From positions 620,001 to 684,000 of the forward strand of contig NZ_CP037899.1 of assembly GCF_007475525.1 (NCBI RefSeq): a stretch of 64,000 nucleotides of DNA, written 5' to 3'. Origin of the DNA: Methylacidiphilum kamchatkense Kam1. Its GTDB lineage: Bacteria; Verrucomicrobiota; Verrucomicrobiia; Methylacidiphilales; Methylacidiphilaceae. The stretch's first letter is position 1. Each line of letters begins with the position of its first letter. Positions 26,653 through 38,500 of this stretch are shown here, in pieces. Made by a program: the position numbers and the translations under genes. The notes under the pieces were generated by a model. The model saw only the letters and a program-made list of their open reading frames with translations, searched no databases and was not told the origin of the DNA.

Positions 26653-27585
26653 ACAAATGCCTTAATAAAAAGAGATTCACTACCATTCTCTTTAAGAGGA
26701 AAAGAAAAGAAGATTTTTTTTGTAGCTAACAATGTGACTCTGATTGTTTCCAATACTTGGACTTAAGAAATTGTGTTTTATTAAGATTTTTTTTATTAAC
26801 TATTTTCATCAATAAATGACAAAACCATTCTTCTCTATCATTTTTAATTCATCTTATCTAAATTTTTTTTATTTTATTTAAAACTATATCCAGGTCAATC
26901 CCTATTTTTCACTTAAAAAAACATTAAAAAGCCGTCCTTTTATTTTTTTTAAAGAAAAAGTTATAAAATAGGATCCACCAAATGATGTCGCTCTGATGTA
27001 CTATTAAGCATATTGAAAAGATTAGATGTTGATAGATTTATAAACAAGCTGTGATAACCAATAAAAAATTTGATCCATACCTATCGTTTGGAGCTTTCTA
27101 GGTGAGACTTTTTGCGATCTCAAAGACGATTTTTTCTACCATAGCAGAAAGAATATGGATGGGAGAAATTACCATGGGGTTTTATCCAAAGTTTTGAAAT
27201 CGAATTGAGCAAAAGAGTAAGCTGATGATTTGAGTATTAATGAACCAATTTCTTTGCTTATTTAGATCAACTCGAACCTCAACCGTATTCGCAATAGTTG
27301 ATTTCATCAGGATAAGGTGAAGGCGAAAAGCCGTTTGAGAGAAAGTCAATTTTCAGGAGAAGAAAGAGTGTTTTGGATATTTTGCTTTGTATAAAAGTTA
27401 AAAATTTGTTAAATGAGGGATCAAAAATCAAGGAAATATAGGTTCTTGGCAACAAGCAATTTTTCGATGGACATCTCTGAAGGAAATATTAAAAAAGAAA
27501 CGTTTTATTTAGTTCTATTTTTTGCTGATGTTTAAAAATTATTGAAACAGCTACTAGAAGTTTTGTTTTAATCCTTCGAGCATTT
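26653..27585. other. AT-rich intergenic region, no gene seen
   Basis: 933 bases without a supported gene on either strand. Runs of T and A are frequent. Probably the remains of lost genes plus the promoters of the flanking genes. Confidence 0.4.
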
Positions 27586-28095
27586 ATGAGGAGATGGTCA
27601 ATTGTAATTTTTTTCCTTTGCTCTTTCTTTGCTTTGCAGTTGTCGGAGCTCTTAGCTTTAAGAGCGGCTAAAACCCCTTTTGCTACTCCAAGGCTTTTGA
27701 GGTTTCTGGATCAGTTCCCTGAAGGCGAGCAGATTTTTATTCGCAGTTATTTAGCTTTTGATTGTACCCATGATTATATTGGAACAACCAGTGTGGATGG
27801 AGAGGATTTTTATTTCATATCTGAAGATGGAAATGAAAGAAAAGGAGTGCTACTATTTTCGAATAAAAATTCGAAAATACAATTCGTTCATTATTGTTCT
27901 TTTTGTGCTGTTTATCGAGATCTTCCAAAGATTGGTTTAAGTTCTCAAGAAGTAGGCTGTATTGCTTCATTTTGGGCAAAAAGGGAATTAGCTGAAAAAG
28001 GCGAGGAACAATTACGAGCCGAAGCTTTGGCCTTAAAAAATAAGATTTATCCCCTACAAAAAGAGGCATACGAAAAATTAGGGATTTTGCCTTAA
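27586..28095 (+). CDS. Secreted hypothetical protein
   Basis: 169 residues with a signal peptide (MRRWSIVIFFLCSFFALQLS) and a mature part containing CTHDYIGTTSVDGEDFYF and HYCSFCAVYRD, which give three Cys that could form a disulfide or bind metal. I do not recognise the family. It stands alone, with gaps on both sides. Confidence 0.6.
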   Translation: MRRWSIVIFFLCSFFALQLSELLALRAAKTPFATPRLLRFLDQFPEGEQIFIRSYLAFDCTHDYIGTTSVDGEDFYFISEDGNERKGVLLFSNKNSKIQFVHYCSFCAVYRDLPKIGLSSQEVGCIASFWAKRELAEKGEEQLRAEALALKNKIYPLQKEAYEKLGILP

Positions 28096-28348
28096 AGCTT
28101 TCCATTGGACTAAATCGTCTTAATGGAATATCATTGATCTTTTCCATAAGTCCCTTAGTTACGCGGCTTAGCTAAGAACCGAAAAACTGCTACAGAATAG
28201 TGATTAAGGAAGCCATGAAGGTAGCACAGCCATGATGACATCTGCTCACAAGAATTGCCCTTCATTCGAACAATAAAGACAAAGTCTCCTTTGCCCTTGG
28301 CTATGGAAAATCCTCCTCTTTGCATAACAAAGTGGGGAGGAGAAAAGC

Positions 28349-29257
28349 TTAAAAGAGTAGATGGAATTTCATGATCAACGCATTGGCGTATTTTTTTTCT
28401 ATTGTTGGGGAATTCAATCCAATTTGATAACCAAACCCATAGTAGACTTTCCAATCATCTTTGAACGCAAAACGGCCAATCAACACCTCCGGGACCACAA
28501 AAAGTCCTGGGGCATTTATAAAATAGAGCTGATCGAAGGAAGATTGAGAGGTGATTTCTACTGTTGGAGTAACATATCCGATTCGATATTGGAAGGCGAC
28601 ATTATAGAAATAGGGCAGTGCTGAATGAGTGTTATTCCCATCAGTCCATCGAGTCCCAAAGTTCAATTGCATAGAAAAATTACCCCATCCTTTGCCAAAA
28701 AGAAGGGTAGGGGCCCAAGTCCAGTGGTTTTGAGGGCCGGGAATCGTAGTGCCAAGCGGAGAAACAGCTTGTAATTGTACAGAAAAACAATAATTTTTTT
28801 GACCTTCAGGAGAAGCCATGATTCGGTTCCTAACAAGAAAAGTTTCTCCTGCAAAGCCGTCATTTCTTCCTTGGCCAGGAAAAAATAAGTATTCTGGTAG
28901 AGAAAAAGTAAATTGGATGGTTGGCCCAACAATCAGAGATACACCTTTGCCTGAACCAAAATCCCATCCTTTATTGCCGGTTGGGAGAGTTTCATAATAA
29001 ACATCATAGCGGATTCTCTGCTCGAGCCTTGCAGTTGAAGTAACAAGAGGAGTAAGCCATTTGGGCTGTCTATCTCGTGTTTCTGCGGCCATTTTTCTCC
29101 ATTTGCCAAGCCATCCTTTCCCTGGGTCCTGCGAATTCATTGTTTCAACTAGATCTTGCGCAGCGACTTCTTCCCCAGGCCAAAAAACTGTGTCGGCTTT
29201 AGCGAAATTCGATAAAGCAAACAAAAGCAAAATAAAAAGAAAAGTACGGATAACCAT
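28349..29257 (-). CDS. Outer-membrane beta-barrel-like protein
   Basis: 302 residues. ATG 29257 gives a classic signal peptide (MVIRTFLFILLLFALSNFAKA). The mature protein has alternating aromatic and polar strands (NFSMQLNFGTRWTDG, VAFQYRIGYVTPTVEITSQS) and ends with MKFHLLF, a terminal Phe as expected of outer-membrane barrels. A frame 20 residues longer at the start is less likely because it hides the signal. Function unknown; possibly a porin-like transporter. Confidence 0.6.
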   Translation of the reverse strand: MVIRTFLFILLLFALSNFAKADTVFWPGEEVAAQDLVETMNSQDPGKGWLGKWRKMAAETRDRQPKWLTPLVTSTARLEQRIRYDVYYETLPTGNKGWDFGSGKGVSLIVGPTIQFTFSLPEYLFFPGQGRNDGFAGETFLVRNRIMASPEGQKNYCFSVQLQAVSPLGTTIPGPQNHWTWAPTLLFGKGWGNFSMQLNFGTRWTDGNNTHSALPYFYNVAFQYRIGYVTPTVEITSQSSFDQLYFINAPGLFVVPEVLIGRFAFKDDWKVYYGFGYQIGLNSPTIEKKYANALIMKFHLLF

Positions 29258-29385
29258 TAGCTGTATCCGGATGCATTCATTGGAGAAAAAAGTACTTTGG
29301 TGTATAAATAAAAGCAAAGGGAATGCCAGTTTTTATCGTTTTTATCTTTTTTTTGGCTTGATTAAAGAAGAGCTAAAACGGAAGT

Positions 29386-31023
29386 TTAGATATTTGCTTT
29401 TCCTTGCATCAATTGCTGCAAGTGACGATCACAAAGAATATGGAAAAGACGACTCAATAAAAGCATGAGCGGTTCTGTTGAAGATATCTTCAACAGACGG
29501 TCTTGTGGAAGTTCCATAGGCTCTTCATAAAGGCTATCTATTAGAGTGAGATCTTCTAGACGTGCATCAGAAATAGAAGGATAGAGTGTTCGTTCTGCAA
29601 GCCTTTTTTCCCTTGTAGGTAAGTCCGCTTGCACTTCTATAAATAAAGAGTTGTAACCTTTTGAATGCAATGCATCCAAAAGCAATGCTCTTTGTTCTAT
29701 TCGTCCAAAGGTAGCATCGAGTACGACTCCTTTGTTTTGACTGAGTTCAATAAGTCCGCTATGGATCAATCGTTCGTAGGTTTTAGAGGTTATTTCTTCT
29801 GAGTATAATTTTTCTCGAATTGATCCTTCAGGTCTTGTATAAATGTCTAGGCCTAGCATCTCTTTACGGATCCTGTCAGAAGAAAAAAGTTTCCAGTCAA
29901 GCTCCTCTGCAAGGCTTTGCGCCAAATAGCTTTTCCCTGTCGCTATTTTTCCCATAACCACCAAAAGAATAGGCTTAGACCCGATCGCAGCGTACTGTAA
30001 AGAAAGGCGGAAATATTTTTTAGCCCTTTCAATATGCTCTTTTTTCTTCGCTGGATCAACGAGCGGATCTTGAGCAGTCATTCCTTCGACTTTCCCTCTG
30101 ACGTAAGCACGGTAGGACTTGTAAAAATCAAGCAGTTTTTTTAGGCCTAAATCCTTTAATTCTTGCCCCATACGGTCTGAAAAGAAAAAAGACAAATCTG
30201 GTCGGCCATTATAATCAAGATCCATAGCTAAGAAGGCAATGTCAGAGGCAATGTCTATGAACCGGAATCTTTCATTGAACTCAATCCGATCGACAATACA
30301 GATATTTTTAGGTTGCAAATGAATATGTTCAAGATGCAAGTCTCCATGACAATTTTTGATCCAACCTTGCTGTACTCGCTCTTCAAAAAGGTCAGGATAC
30401 AGTTCATAAAAACGGTTTGTAAAATAGCGGATCGACTCAAAGGCGATTCGGCTGACGGTTATATCGATGACCGATTGGGTCTGCTCAAAGTTTTCATCGG
30501 TATTTTTTTTAATTTTCTCGATGGTACCCCATGAAGCAATATCCGCTCCCCCGTCGGTTTCTTTATAGAACTGGCACAGCTTTGAGACAATCCTATCAAT
30601 ATCCGCTAGTTGCACGCAATTCCTACGGAGTAATCTTTTGAAAAAATAACGATGCGGGAGCATACGCATTTGTACTGCATATTCGACGGCAGTGCCTGGG
30701 CCATCAAAAGACAAGAAACCCGAAGAATTTCTGAAAATAGGAATGACTCCTAAGTATGCATCAGGACAGAGGAGCCTATTTAACTGAATTTCTTGTTGGC
30801 AAAAAAAACGTCTTTTTTCGAGAGTAGAAAAATCAAGAAATCCAAAATTCACTGGTTTTTTTATTTTGTAAACAAAAGGAGGAACGATAAAAACATAGGA
30901 TGCATGGGTTTGAACAAAGCGAATATGTTTAGGCTTATGGGGATAGGAATGTTTGGTTAACAGAAACTTTAAGAGTTCTTCTTGAGATGGAAGATCGTCC
31001 TTTGTTTTTTTGTCGTTATTCAT
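29386..31023 (-). CDS. Aminoglycoside phosphotransferase-like/AAA P-loop kinase fusion
   Basis: 545 residues. The N-terminal part is a kinase of the aminoglycoside phosphotransferase fold, with the catalytic loop NCHGDLHLEHIHLQ and metal Asp in IVDRIEF. The C-terminal part (about 345-510) is a P-loop kinase with Walker A GKIATGKS. This bifunctional arrangement is widespread and usually annotated only by its domains; substrates are unknown. It lies alone on the minus strand, divergent from hyuA. Confidence 0.78.
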   Translation of the reverse strand: MNNDKKTKDDLPSQEELLKFLLTKHSYPHKPKHIRFVQTHASYVFIVPPFVYKIKKPVNFGFLDFSTLEKRRFFCQQEIQLNRLLCPDAYLGVIPIFRNSSGFLSFDGPGTAVEYAVQMRMLPHRYFFKRLLRRNCVQLADIDRIVSKLCQFYKETDGGADIASWGTIEKIKKNTDENFEQTQSVIDITVSRIAFESIRYFTNRFYELYPDLFEERVQQGWIKNCHGDLHLEHIHLQPKNICIVDRIEFNERFRFIDIASDIAFLAMDLDYNGRPDLSFFFSDRMGQELKDLGLKKLLDFYKSYRAYVRGKVEGMTAQDPLVDPAKKKEHIERAKKYFRLSLQYAAIGSKPILLVVMGKIATGKSYLAQSLAEELDWKLFSSDRIRKEMLGLDIYTRPEGSIREKLYSEEITSKTYERLIHSGLIELSQNKGVVLDATFGRIEQRALLLDALHSKGYNSLFIEVQADLPTREKRLAERTLYPSISDARLEDLTLIDSLYEEPMELPQDRLLKISSTEPLMLLLSRLFHILCDRHLQQLMQGKANI

Positions 31024-31238
31024 ATGTGTTTTTTTTTACATTTCAGGATATATATCTTTTTGATTCATCGGTAGTTGTTGGGATGATTTTTTTCTTAAGA
31101 ACCCTTTCCAAAGAGGATATAAAAGGAAAGCGAAAAAGGAAAGGCAAAAGACTACTGAGGGATTGAACAAGATTTAGTGCTCTGAGTTTTGTTGGAGAGA
31201 ACGCATTATAATAATAAAGCTTTAAGGATTGTCGGAAT

Positions 31239-33314
31239 ATGTTTGTTAGAATTGGTGTGGATATAGGAGGCACTTTTACAGATTTTGTGGTTTATGATGG
31301 GGGTTCTATTCAAAGGTTAAAACGGCGGTCGACCAGTGTGCGACCTGAAGAAGGATTAATTGAAGGAATCAAAGAACTGCTTAACTCTTTTGATCGTCTG
31401 AGTGCTTTTGAAATTGTCCATGGTACAACTGTTGGAACCAATGCTATTCTTGAGGGCAAAGGTGCGAAGACAGCTCTTTTTACTACCAAAGGCTTTGAGG
31501 ATGTCCTTGAGATTGGTAGGCAGAACCGGCGTAGCCTCTATAAACTTGGGCCATCTAAAGTCCCTTGTCTTATTCCACGACACCTCCGCTTTGGGGTTCC
31601 TGAAAGAGTCACAAAAGAAGGAGAAGTAATAGAGGCTATCGATCTTTCCGCTGTGGACACTCTGATAGACAAATTAAAAGAGGAGCAAGTAGAAAGCGTG
31701 GCTGTCTCTTTCCTGTTCTCTTTTGCTAATCCCATCCACGAAAAGAAGATTGGGTTATTCCTAAGGCAGAAAGGCTATCAGGTAAGCTTGTCGCATGAAA
31801 TTCTTTCTGAATATAGGGAATATGAAAGAACGTCGACGACAGTCCTCAATGCTATGATTGGTCCTGTAATTTCAAGATATCTCGAAGGGGCTTTGAAATC
31901 TCTTTATCAATGGATTGCCTCTCGTTTTGGACATCGGCTTCTTTCTCATTGTCGAAGAAAGTCTTTTTTCAGAATAATGCAATCTAACGGTGGCATATTA
32001 TCGGTGGATGGGATCAGAAAAAAACCACTTTTGACGATCTTATCCGGACCAGCTGGAGGGGTGTGTGCAGCAGCAGCTGTGGCTCGCAGTTGTGGTTTAG
32101 AACGAGTGGTAACACTTGATATGGGAGGCACATCAACTGATGTCAGTTTTTTCGTGGGTGAAGAGATGGATAGAACGACAGAAGGTGAAATTGGGGGATA
32201 TGCCTTTGGCAGTTCTATCCTCTCGATAAAATCGATTGCAGCGGGGGGTGGGTCGATCGTTCGGGTTGATGCGGGAGGAGCTTTGCGGGTAGGTCCTCAG
32301 AGTGCCGGTTCCGATCCAGGGCCGATTTGCTATGGGAAAGGAGAATGTTTAACGGTGACGGATGCGCATCTTATTTTAGGCAGATTACTGGATACGTTTT
32401 TTTTGGGTGGGCAGTTACGATTGGATCGACAAAGGACTTGGCAACTTTTTGAGCAATTTTGCCAACAGAAAATGGCCGAGTATATCCAAAAGGAAGGGGG
32501 AATCGAAAAAGGAGTCATAGGACTTGCTCAGGGAATATTGGATATAACTAATTTACAAATGGCTAAAGCTATCGAGCTTATGACTGTTTCTAAGGGACTA
32601 GATCCAAGAGATTTTTCTTTAATGGTTTATGGTGGAGCTGGTGGACTACATGGTTGTGACTTAGCGGAAGCTCTTGGGATTCCACTTATTGTGGTGCCAA
32701 GAGATCCAGGGTTATTTTGTTCATTGGGCGTGTTATTATCTGATGTTGTCAAAGATTATTCTTTTAGTTGTATCAGATCCTTGGAAGCATTTGAGGAGGA
32801 AGAGATCGAATCTTTTTTTAGAAAATTAGAAAGAGAAGCTAAGAAAGATCTAGAAGAAGAGGGAATACCAAGTTCTAGACAACTATTTAGCAGATATATT
32901 GATTTGAGGTATAAGGGCCAATCTTTTGAGATTAGCCTTCCTTACAGTACGAGATTGGAAAGAGAATTTCACCAAAAGCATGAGGAAAGGTTTGGCTATT
33001 GTGACTGGTCAAGAACAATAGAAACGGTGACTTTTCGGTTAAAAGCGGTGGGCGTTATTGATAAGATGACCTTTCCGAGATATCCAATCTTAGGAGAAAC
33101 CCCTCGTCCTGAAGCTCTGATTGGGACAATGCCAGTTTATTTTCAAAAAAAGCAGTGGCCCACTTCCTTTTATCTAAGGGAAAAGCTAGAGGGAGGAAAC
33201 CGGATAGTCGGTCCTGCAATTATTGTTGAATATAGTGCAACCTCAGTTGTGAACCCTGGCTTTGAAGCCACTGTCGACTGTTATGGAAATCTTTTTATCT
33301 CCAAGAGGACTTGA
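31239..33314 (+). CDS. hyuA: Hydantoinase/oxoprolinase subunit A family
   Basis: 691 residues. The actin-like ATPase core is visible: RIGVDIGGTFTDFVVYD at the N-terminus, VHGTTVGTNAILEGKGAKT, LSGPAGGVCAAAAVA, TLDMGGTSTDVSFF and YGGAGGLHGCDLAEALGIP. The subunit uses ATP to open cyclic amides such as hydantoins or 5-oxoproline, together with subunit B, whose gene starts 36 bases later. The true substrate cannot be told from sequence. Confidence 0.87.
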   Translation: MFVRIGVDIGGTFTDFVVYDGGSIQRLKRRSTSVRPEEGLIEGIKELLNSFDRLSAFEIVHGTTVGTNAILEGKGAKTALFTTKGFEDVLEIGRQNRRSLYKLGPSKVPCLIPRHLRFGVPERVTKEGEVIEAIDLSAVDTLIDKLKEEQVESVAVSFLFSFANPIHEKKIGLFLRQKGYQVSLSHEILSEYREYERTSTTVLNAMIGPVISRYLEGALKSLYQWIASRFGHRLLSHCRRKSFFRIMQSNGGILSVDGIRKKPLLTILSGPAGGVCAAAAVARSCGLERVVTLDMGGTSTDVSFFVGEEMDRTTEGEIGGYAFGSSILSIKSIAAGGGSIVRVDAGGALRVGPQSAGSDPGPICYGKGECLTVTDAHLILGRLLDTFFLGGQLRLDRQRTWQLFEQFCQQKMAEYIQKEGGIEKGVIGLAQGILDITNLQMAKAIELMTVSKGLDPRDFSLMVYGGAGGLHGCDLAEALGIPLIVVPRDPGLFCSLGVLLSDVVKDYSFSCIRSLEAFEEEEIESFFRKLEREAKKDLEEEGIPSSRQLFSRYIDLRYKGQSFEISLPYSTRLEREFHQKHEERFGYCDWSRTIETVTFRLKAVGVIDKMTFPRYPILGETPRPEALIGTMPVYFQKKQWPTSFYLREKLEGGNRIVGPAIIVEYSATSVVNPGFEATVDCYGNLFISKRT

Positions 33315-33350
33315 TCGGTTTTGACTCTGTTTTTTTATTTCAGGAGGATT

Positions 33351-34916
33351 ATGGATCCGATTGAATTAGAGATATTTAAGTCTCTTTTTATTTATGTTGC
33401 CGAAGAAATGGGCGTAACCCTGCGAAGGACTGCCTTTTCTCCAAACATTAAAGAAAGGCGGGACTATTCCTGCGCTATCTATAATGAAGAAGGCTTACTT
33501 GTGGCTCAAGGCGACCATATGCCTGTGCATTTAGGTTCTATGCCGATGGCGGTTCGTAGGGTTGTTCGTTCGATTCCCATGAAAAAGGGGGACGTGGTAA
33601 TTCTCAACGATCCTTTCGAGGGGGGAACGCATCTTCCGGACATTACCATGATAACGGCCGTTTTTCTTGACAATGCTGATGGGACTCCCTTTTTTTATGT
33701 GGCTTCTCGAGCCCATCATTCAGATATTGGCGGCATAGCTCCAGGCTCGATGGCCTTAACTCGAGAAATATACCAGGAGGGGTTGCGTATTCCTGCCGTA
33801 AAACTAGTTGAAGAGGGAAAATGGAACGAGCCACTATTAAATCTTATCCTTTCGAATGTTCGCACTCCTTCCGAACGCGAAGGCGATTTGACAGCCCAAT
33901 TATCAGCAAATCGAGTGGGTGAAAAAAGGCTCTTGGAGATGGTCCGCAAATATGGGAAAGAAAAGATAGCCGAGGCTATGAGCGCTTTAATTGATTACAC
34001 AGCAAATATGGTGCAAAAGAGGCTAGAGCAAATACCTGATGGAACCTACAAAGCTTTGGATTTCTTAGATGATGATGGGATTTCTCCAGATCCAATTCCT
34101 ATACAAGTGGCAATTCAAAAGAAAGGCAAGAGTGTTTTAATTGATTTCAACGGCTCATCTCATCAGGTCGAAGGGAACCTCAACGCCGTCTTTTCCATTA
34201 CTCATTCGGCTGTTGCTTATGTCTTGCGCGCCCTTTTGCCTGAAGAAGTACCTGCTAATGCGGGAATATTATCTTCCGTGCAGCTGATTGCTCCTTCGGG
34301 AACTGTAGTGAACGCCATCTATCCGGCTTCTGTGGCTGGAGGCAATGTTGAAACCTCACAAAGGATCGTCGATGTGCTTCTAAAAGCTTTGCATCAAGCT
34401 ATCCCGGAGTTGATTCCAGCGGCTAGCAGTGGAACAATGAATAATCTTAGTTTTGGAGGCCTCCATTATGAGAGTGCAGAGTCTTTTACCTATTATGAAA
34501 CCATTGGCGGTGGGATGGGAGGTGGACCTTTAGGTGATGGGGACAGTGCAGTCCAGACGCATATGACTAACTCTTTAAATACTCCCATTGAAGCGATGGA
34601 ATATAATTTGCCTATCCGAGTGAAAAGATATGCCATTAGAGCGGGGTCAGGTGGCAAGGGAGAAAAAAAAGGAGGGGATGGGATCATTCGGGAAATAGAA
34701 TTTCTGCAACCAATGACTGTTTCGATTCTTTCGGATAGAAGAAAATTTGCTCCGTATGGTCTTTTGGGTGGGGAAGATGGTAAACCTGGAGAAAATATTT
34801 TAATCAGTCAGGGTCAGGAAATTCGGTTGCCCTCAAAAAAAGTGTTTAGCGTCCAAAAAGGAGATTGTTTAAGAATTGAAACACCAGGTGGTGGTGGCTG
34901 GGGAATGAAGAAATAG
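33351..34916 (+). CDS. hyuB: Hydantoinase/oxoprolinase subunit B family
   Basis: 521 residues with the family segments MDPIELEIFKSLF, TLRRTAFSPNIKERRDYSCA, LNDPFEGGTHLPDITM and ETIGGGMGGGPLGDGDSAVQ. ATG 33351 has a perfect AGGAGG at 33342-33347, so I prefer it to the longer frame starting at 33321. It acts with the hyuA product just upstream in ATP-dependent opening of a cyclic amide. Confidence 0.88.
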   Translation: MDPIELEIFKSLFIYVAEEMGVTLRRTAFSPNIKERRDYSCAIYNEEGLLVAQGDHMPVHLGSMPMAVRRVVRSIPMKKGDVVILNDPFEGGTHLPDITMITAVFLDNADGTPFFYVASRAHHSDIGGIAPGSMALTREIYQEGLRIPAVKLVEEGKWNEPLLNLILSNVRTPSEREGDLTAQLSANRVGEKRLLEMVRKYGKEKIAEAMSALIDYTANMVQKRLEQIPDGTYKALDFLDDDGISPDPIPIQVAIQKKGKSVLIDFNGSSHQVEGNLNAVFSITHSAVAYVLRALLPEEVPANAGILSSVQLIAPSGTVVNAIYPASVAGGNVETSQRIVDVLLKALHQAIPELIPAASSGTMNNLSFGGLHYESAESFTYYETIGGGMGGGPLGDGDSAVQTHMTNSLNTPIEAMEYNLPIRVKRYAIRAGSGGKGEKKGGDGIIREIEFLQPMTVSILSDRRKFAPYGLLGGEDGKPGENILISQGQEIRLPSKKVFSVQKGDCLRIETPGGGGWGMKK

Positions 34917-34987
34917 GTTGTTCATAACAAAAATTAGGCGAATGCAGGGTAGGAAAGAAAAAAATCTTATTCGTTTTAGTTTGCTTT

Positions 34988-35539
34988 TTAATCGAAAACA
35001 AGCACTCTGGTGTGAAGAGGGGTGTTTGTAAAAAGTTTTGCAGCAAAATCCATAGGTAATCGGATGCATCCATGAGAAATAGGTCTGCCTGTGGTGGGTC
35101 CACCGTGGATGCCGATGCCACTCTTTGTCAAGCGGAGGAAGTAGGGCATTGGGGCTCCTCGAAAATGCCATTTTTTTGAAATTCTTTCTTTAGAACTGCC
35201 TGGCTTTAGGATGTTCCCGTAACGGTCGACAATATAGCCATAAAGGTTTGAATAATGAATTTTTTCTTTTTCTATAATCTGGTATTCTCCAGCTGGGGTA
35301 GAAAAATTTTCTTTTCCTGAAGAAATAATCGATGTGCCAACGAGTTTCCCATTGGTACCATAGGCATAGATTTTTTGTTCCGATAAGCTAACAATTATTT
35401 CTGAAATCTGAACCTCCGTTTGGCTTCTAATCCATTGATAATTTTTCTCTCTTTCAGCCATTACTCCATGTGTCAGGAAAAAAAGGAAAAAAATAAGACA
35501 ACAAGGAGCCAAAAACGGCAGTCTTTTCTTTAGCAACAA
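34988..35539 (-). CDS. L,D-transpeptidase (YkuD family)
   Basis: 183 residues with a signal peptide (about 1-28) and the catalytic motif: HGGPTTGRPISHGCIRLP, with His and Cys in SHGCIR. These enzymes crosslink peptidoglycan or attach lipoproteins to it in the periplasm. The start is TTG with AAGGA upstream. It is convergent with hyuB and 45 bases from the efflux operon. Confidence 0.85.
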   Translation of the reverse strand: MLLKKRLPFLAPCCLIFFLFFLTHGVMAEREKNYQWIRSQTEVQISEIIVSLSEQKIYAYGTNGKLVGTSIISSGKENFSTPAGEYQIIEKEKIHYSNLYGYIVDRYGNILKPGSSKERISKKWHFRGAPMPYFLRLTKSGIGIHGGPTTGRPISHGCIRLPMDFAAKLFTNTPLHTRVLVFD

Positions 35540-35584
35540 AAGGATCCTTCTTTTAATTTCCTAAATGATATGTTTTTTTTGCAG

Positions 35585-38500
35585 TTATTTTTTTTCAAGG
35601 AATTCTTGCTCTTTAAGTATCGGATGAATTTGTTTTTTTTCTTTTCGATATTCCAGATAAAAATACAAAAGAGGTAGCAGTAAAAGAGTTAGGAAGGTCG
35701 AGGAACCAATCCCTCCAATGACAACAATGGCAAGAGGTTTTTGAACTTCAGCTCCAGCTCCCTTAGAAAGTGCCATTGGGATGAAACCAAGGCTTGCAAC
35801 TGCTGCAGTGGTAAGGATCGGTCGAAATCTTAAGTCACAGCTTCTTTCAATCGCTTCTTTTAGTTCATATCCTTCCTGTCGTAGCTGGTTGATAAAGGTG
35901 ACGAGGATCAAAGAGGCCAAAACAGATATACCTGAAAGAGCGATCATACCAATGGCTGCAGAAATACTAAAAGGAATATGCAAAAAGAAAAGAGATAGTA
36001 TGCCACCGGTGGCTGCAAAAGGGACACTAGAAATGACAAGAAGACTCTGTTTGAAATTTTTCAGGGCGATATACGATAAAAAGAAGATAAGCAACAGGCA
36101 AGAGGGTACAATAACAAAGAGTCTCTGCCTTGCTTTTATTAAATTTTGATACTGACCAGCATACTCGACGTAATATCCCTTAGGGGGATGAATCTGTTTT
36201 TCAACTTTTTTTCTGATTTCCTCAACATACCCTTCGATATCATTCTTTGTGAAACTGACCATGACAGCACGATATCGAACACCGTTTTCTCTGAAAATCG
36301 ATCGTGGCCTTTTATAAATTTGGTAGTGGCAGATAGAGGAAAGTGGCATGACACCGCCAGTCACCGATTTAATTGGCAGATTAAGGATTTCATCTGGATT
36401 TTCTCTAAGCTGTTCTGGAAGTCGGATAGTAATAGGAAATCGCTTTTCTCCGTCGATCATGAGACCTACAGGATTTCCAGCCATCGCCGAATATATTGCC
36501 GAATTCATTTCGCTGGCCTCGATATTATATTTGGCCATCAACTCTCGATCAGGAATGAATTCTAGAGAAGGAGCATCTCCTTCGGCTTGAATTTGGGTTT
36601 CAAGAGTTCCAGGGATAGATTTGACAATTGCTTCAGTTTGCTTGGCTAAATTAGTCAAAATATCGTAATCTTCTCCAAACCATTTGATTGAAAGATCCGT
36701 TCGGACGCCTTCGAGCATTTCATTGAATCGTGTTTCAATCGGTTGGGAAAAAAGGATTTTTTGTCCAGGGACGCGGTAGGAAATTTCTTTATTTATCAAC
36801 TCAATAAGCTCTTCTTTGGAAATCGGTTTTCCGTTTTTCTTTCTCCACATATCTTTGGGTTTTAACATCAAGTAGATGTCATTTTCGTTTGGAGGCATAG
36901 GATCGGTAGCAATTTCTGAAGTGCCTACTCTAGAAAAGATGCATTTGATTTCAGGGAATTTTTCTAAAAGCATCTTTTCAGTCTTTTTTTCCATGGCTAC
37001 CGAGGAAGGCAGATCACTGGACCAGGCTCTATAGATCATGGCGGCAATAGATCCTTCGTCCAGTCTTGGGATGAATTCAGTTCCTAGCCGACCGAAGGCC
37101 AAAAAGGCAGCAGCTATTAAGAGCAGAGCAGCAGGAAGAACTATCCATTTGCCAGAAGCTAGTGTCCAATGCAAAACCAAAAGATAGGCTTTTTTAAGCA
37201 CAGAGACCACAAAAGTTTCTTTCATTTCCTTTTGAGCTTTTAAACCAAGTACGGCTACGGTTGGGACATAGGTTAAACTCAGCAGGAGAGAGCCAGAAAG
37301 AATGAAAATGACAGTTATCGCCATGGGTCTAAAGGTCTTCCCTTCGATTCCAGAGAGGGTGAGAATAGGTAGATAGACGACTGTAATAATTAGAATCCCA
37401 AAGAAGACAGAACCGATTACCTGCAAAGTAGCATCGAATATTTCTTTTCTTTTTTCTTCTGGACTAATAGGTCGAGCAAGTAAAGCCTCTTTTACAGAGA
37501 GCCTTCGAAGAACATTTTCTGTAACGACGACGGCACCATCAACGATCAATCCAAAATCAATGGCCCCTAAGCTCATAAGGTTTCCAGAAAGCCCCAACCA
37601 ACACATAATAGTAATGGCGAAAAGGAAGGACATAGGAATGACCGAGGCAATAAGTAATGAACTTCTCCAGTTACCCAGTAAAACAAAGATGATGGCAGTG
37701 ACTAGTAGGGCTCCCTCCATCAAGTTGTGAGTTACTGTTCGGATTGTTGCATTAACTACATCTGCCCTGTTATAAACCGGAATGATTTCGAAGGAAGGGG
37801 GAATCCTTTGCTGGATAAGTTCCAACTGCTTGCTGACTCTCTCAGAAACAGTCCGACTATTTTCTTTAATAAGCATCATCACCGTTCCGAGAACAGCTTC
37901 GGCACCATTGTAAGTTGCAGCTCCTACTCGTATGTTGCCTCCCACTTCTACCTTAGCTACATCCCTCACTAATACTGGCCGTGATCCTCCGGCGTATTTA
38001 ATCGGGATTATCGCAATTTCATCCAGAGTATTCACCCTGCCCAAAGACCTTACTGTAAGCTGTTCGCCAGCTTTATCGATGACTCCTCCACCGGCAATCT
38101 CCGTATTTTGGCCAACAATATGCCCAAATTCACCAATCGTAAGTCCCACATTAGTCAGCCGACTAGGATCAGGTTCTACGAGTATCAGCTTTTGATAGCC
38201 TCCGCTCGTATTTACATCGGCTACGCCTGCTACTCTTCTAAGCATTGGCCTAATTGTGTATTCCTGGAGCAGTCGTAGTTCTATCAATTGAAGCAGTTCT
38301 GAAGAAGGCTTATCTGCACCCTCTTTATAGCGGATAATATAATTGAAAATTTCGCCCAATCCTGTGGCTATGGGTGCCATGGTTGGGGTAATATTAGGTG
38401 GAATCTTCGAGCTGGCCACCAGTAGCCTTTCGCCTACAAGTTGCCTGCTACGATAAATATCAGTGCCGTCTCTGAAGATTAATGTCACTTGAGAAAGACC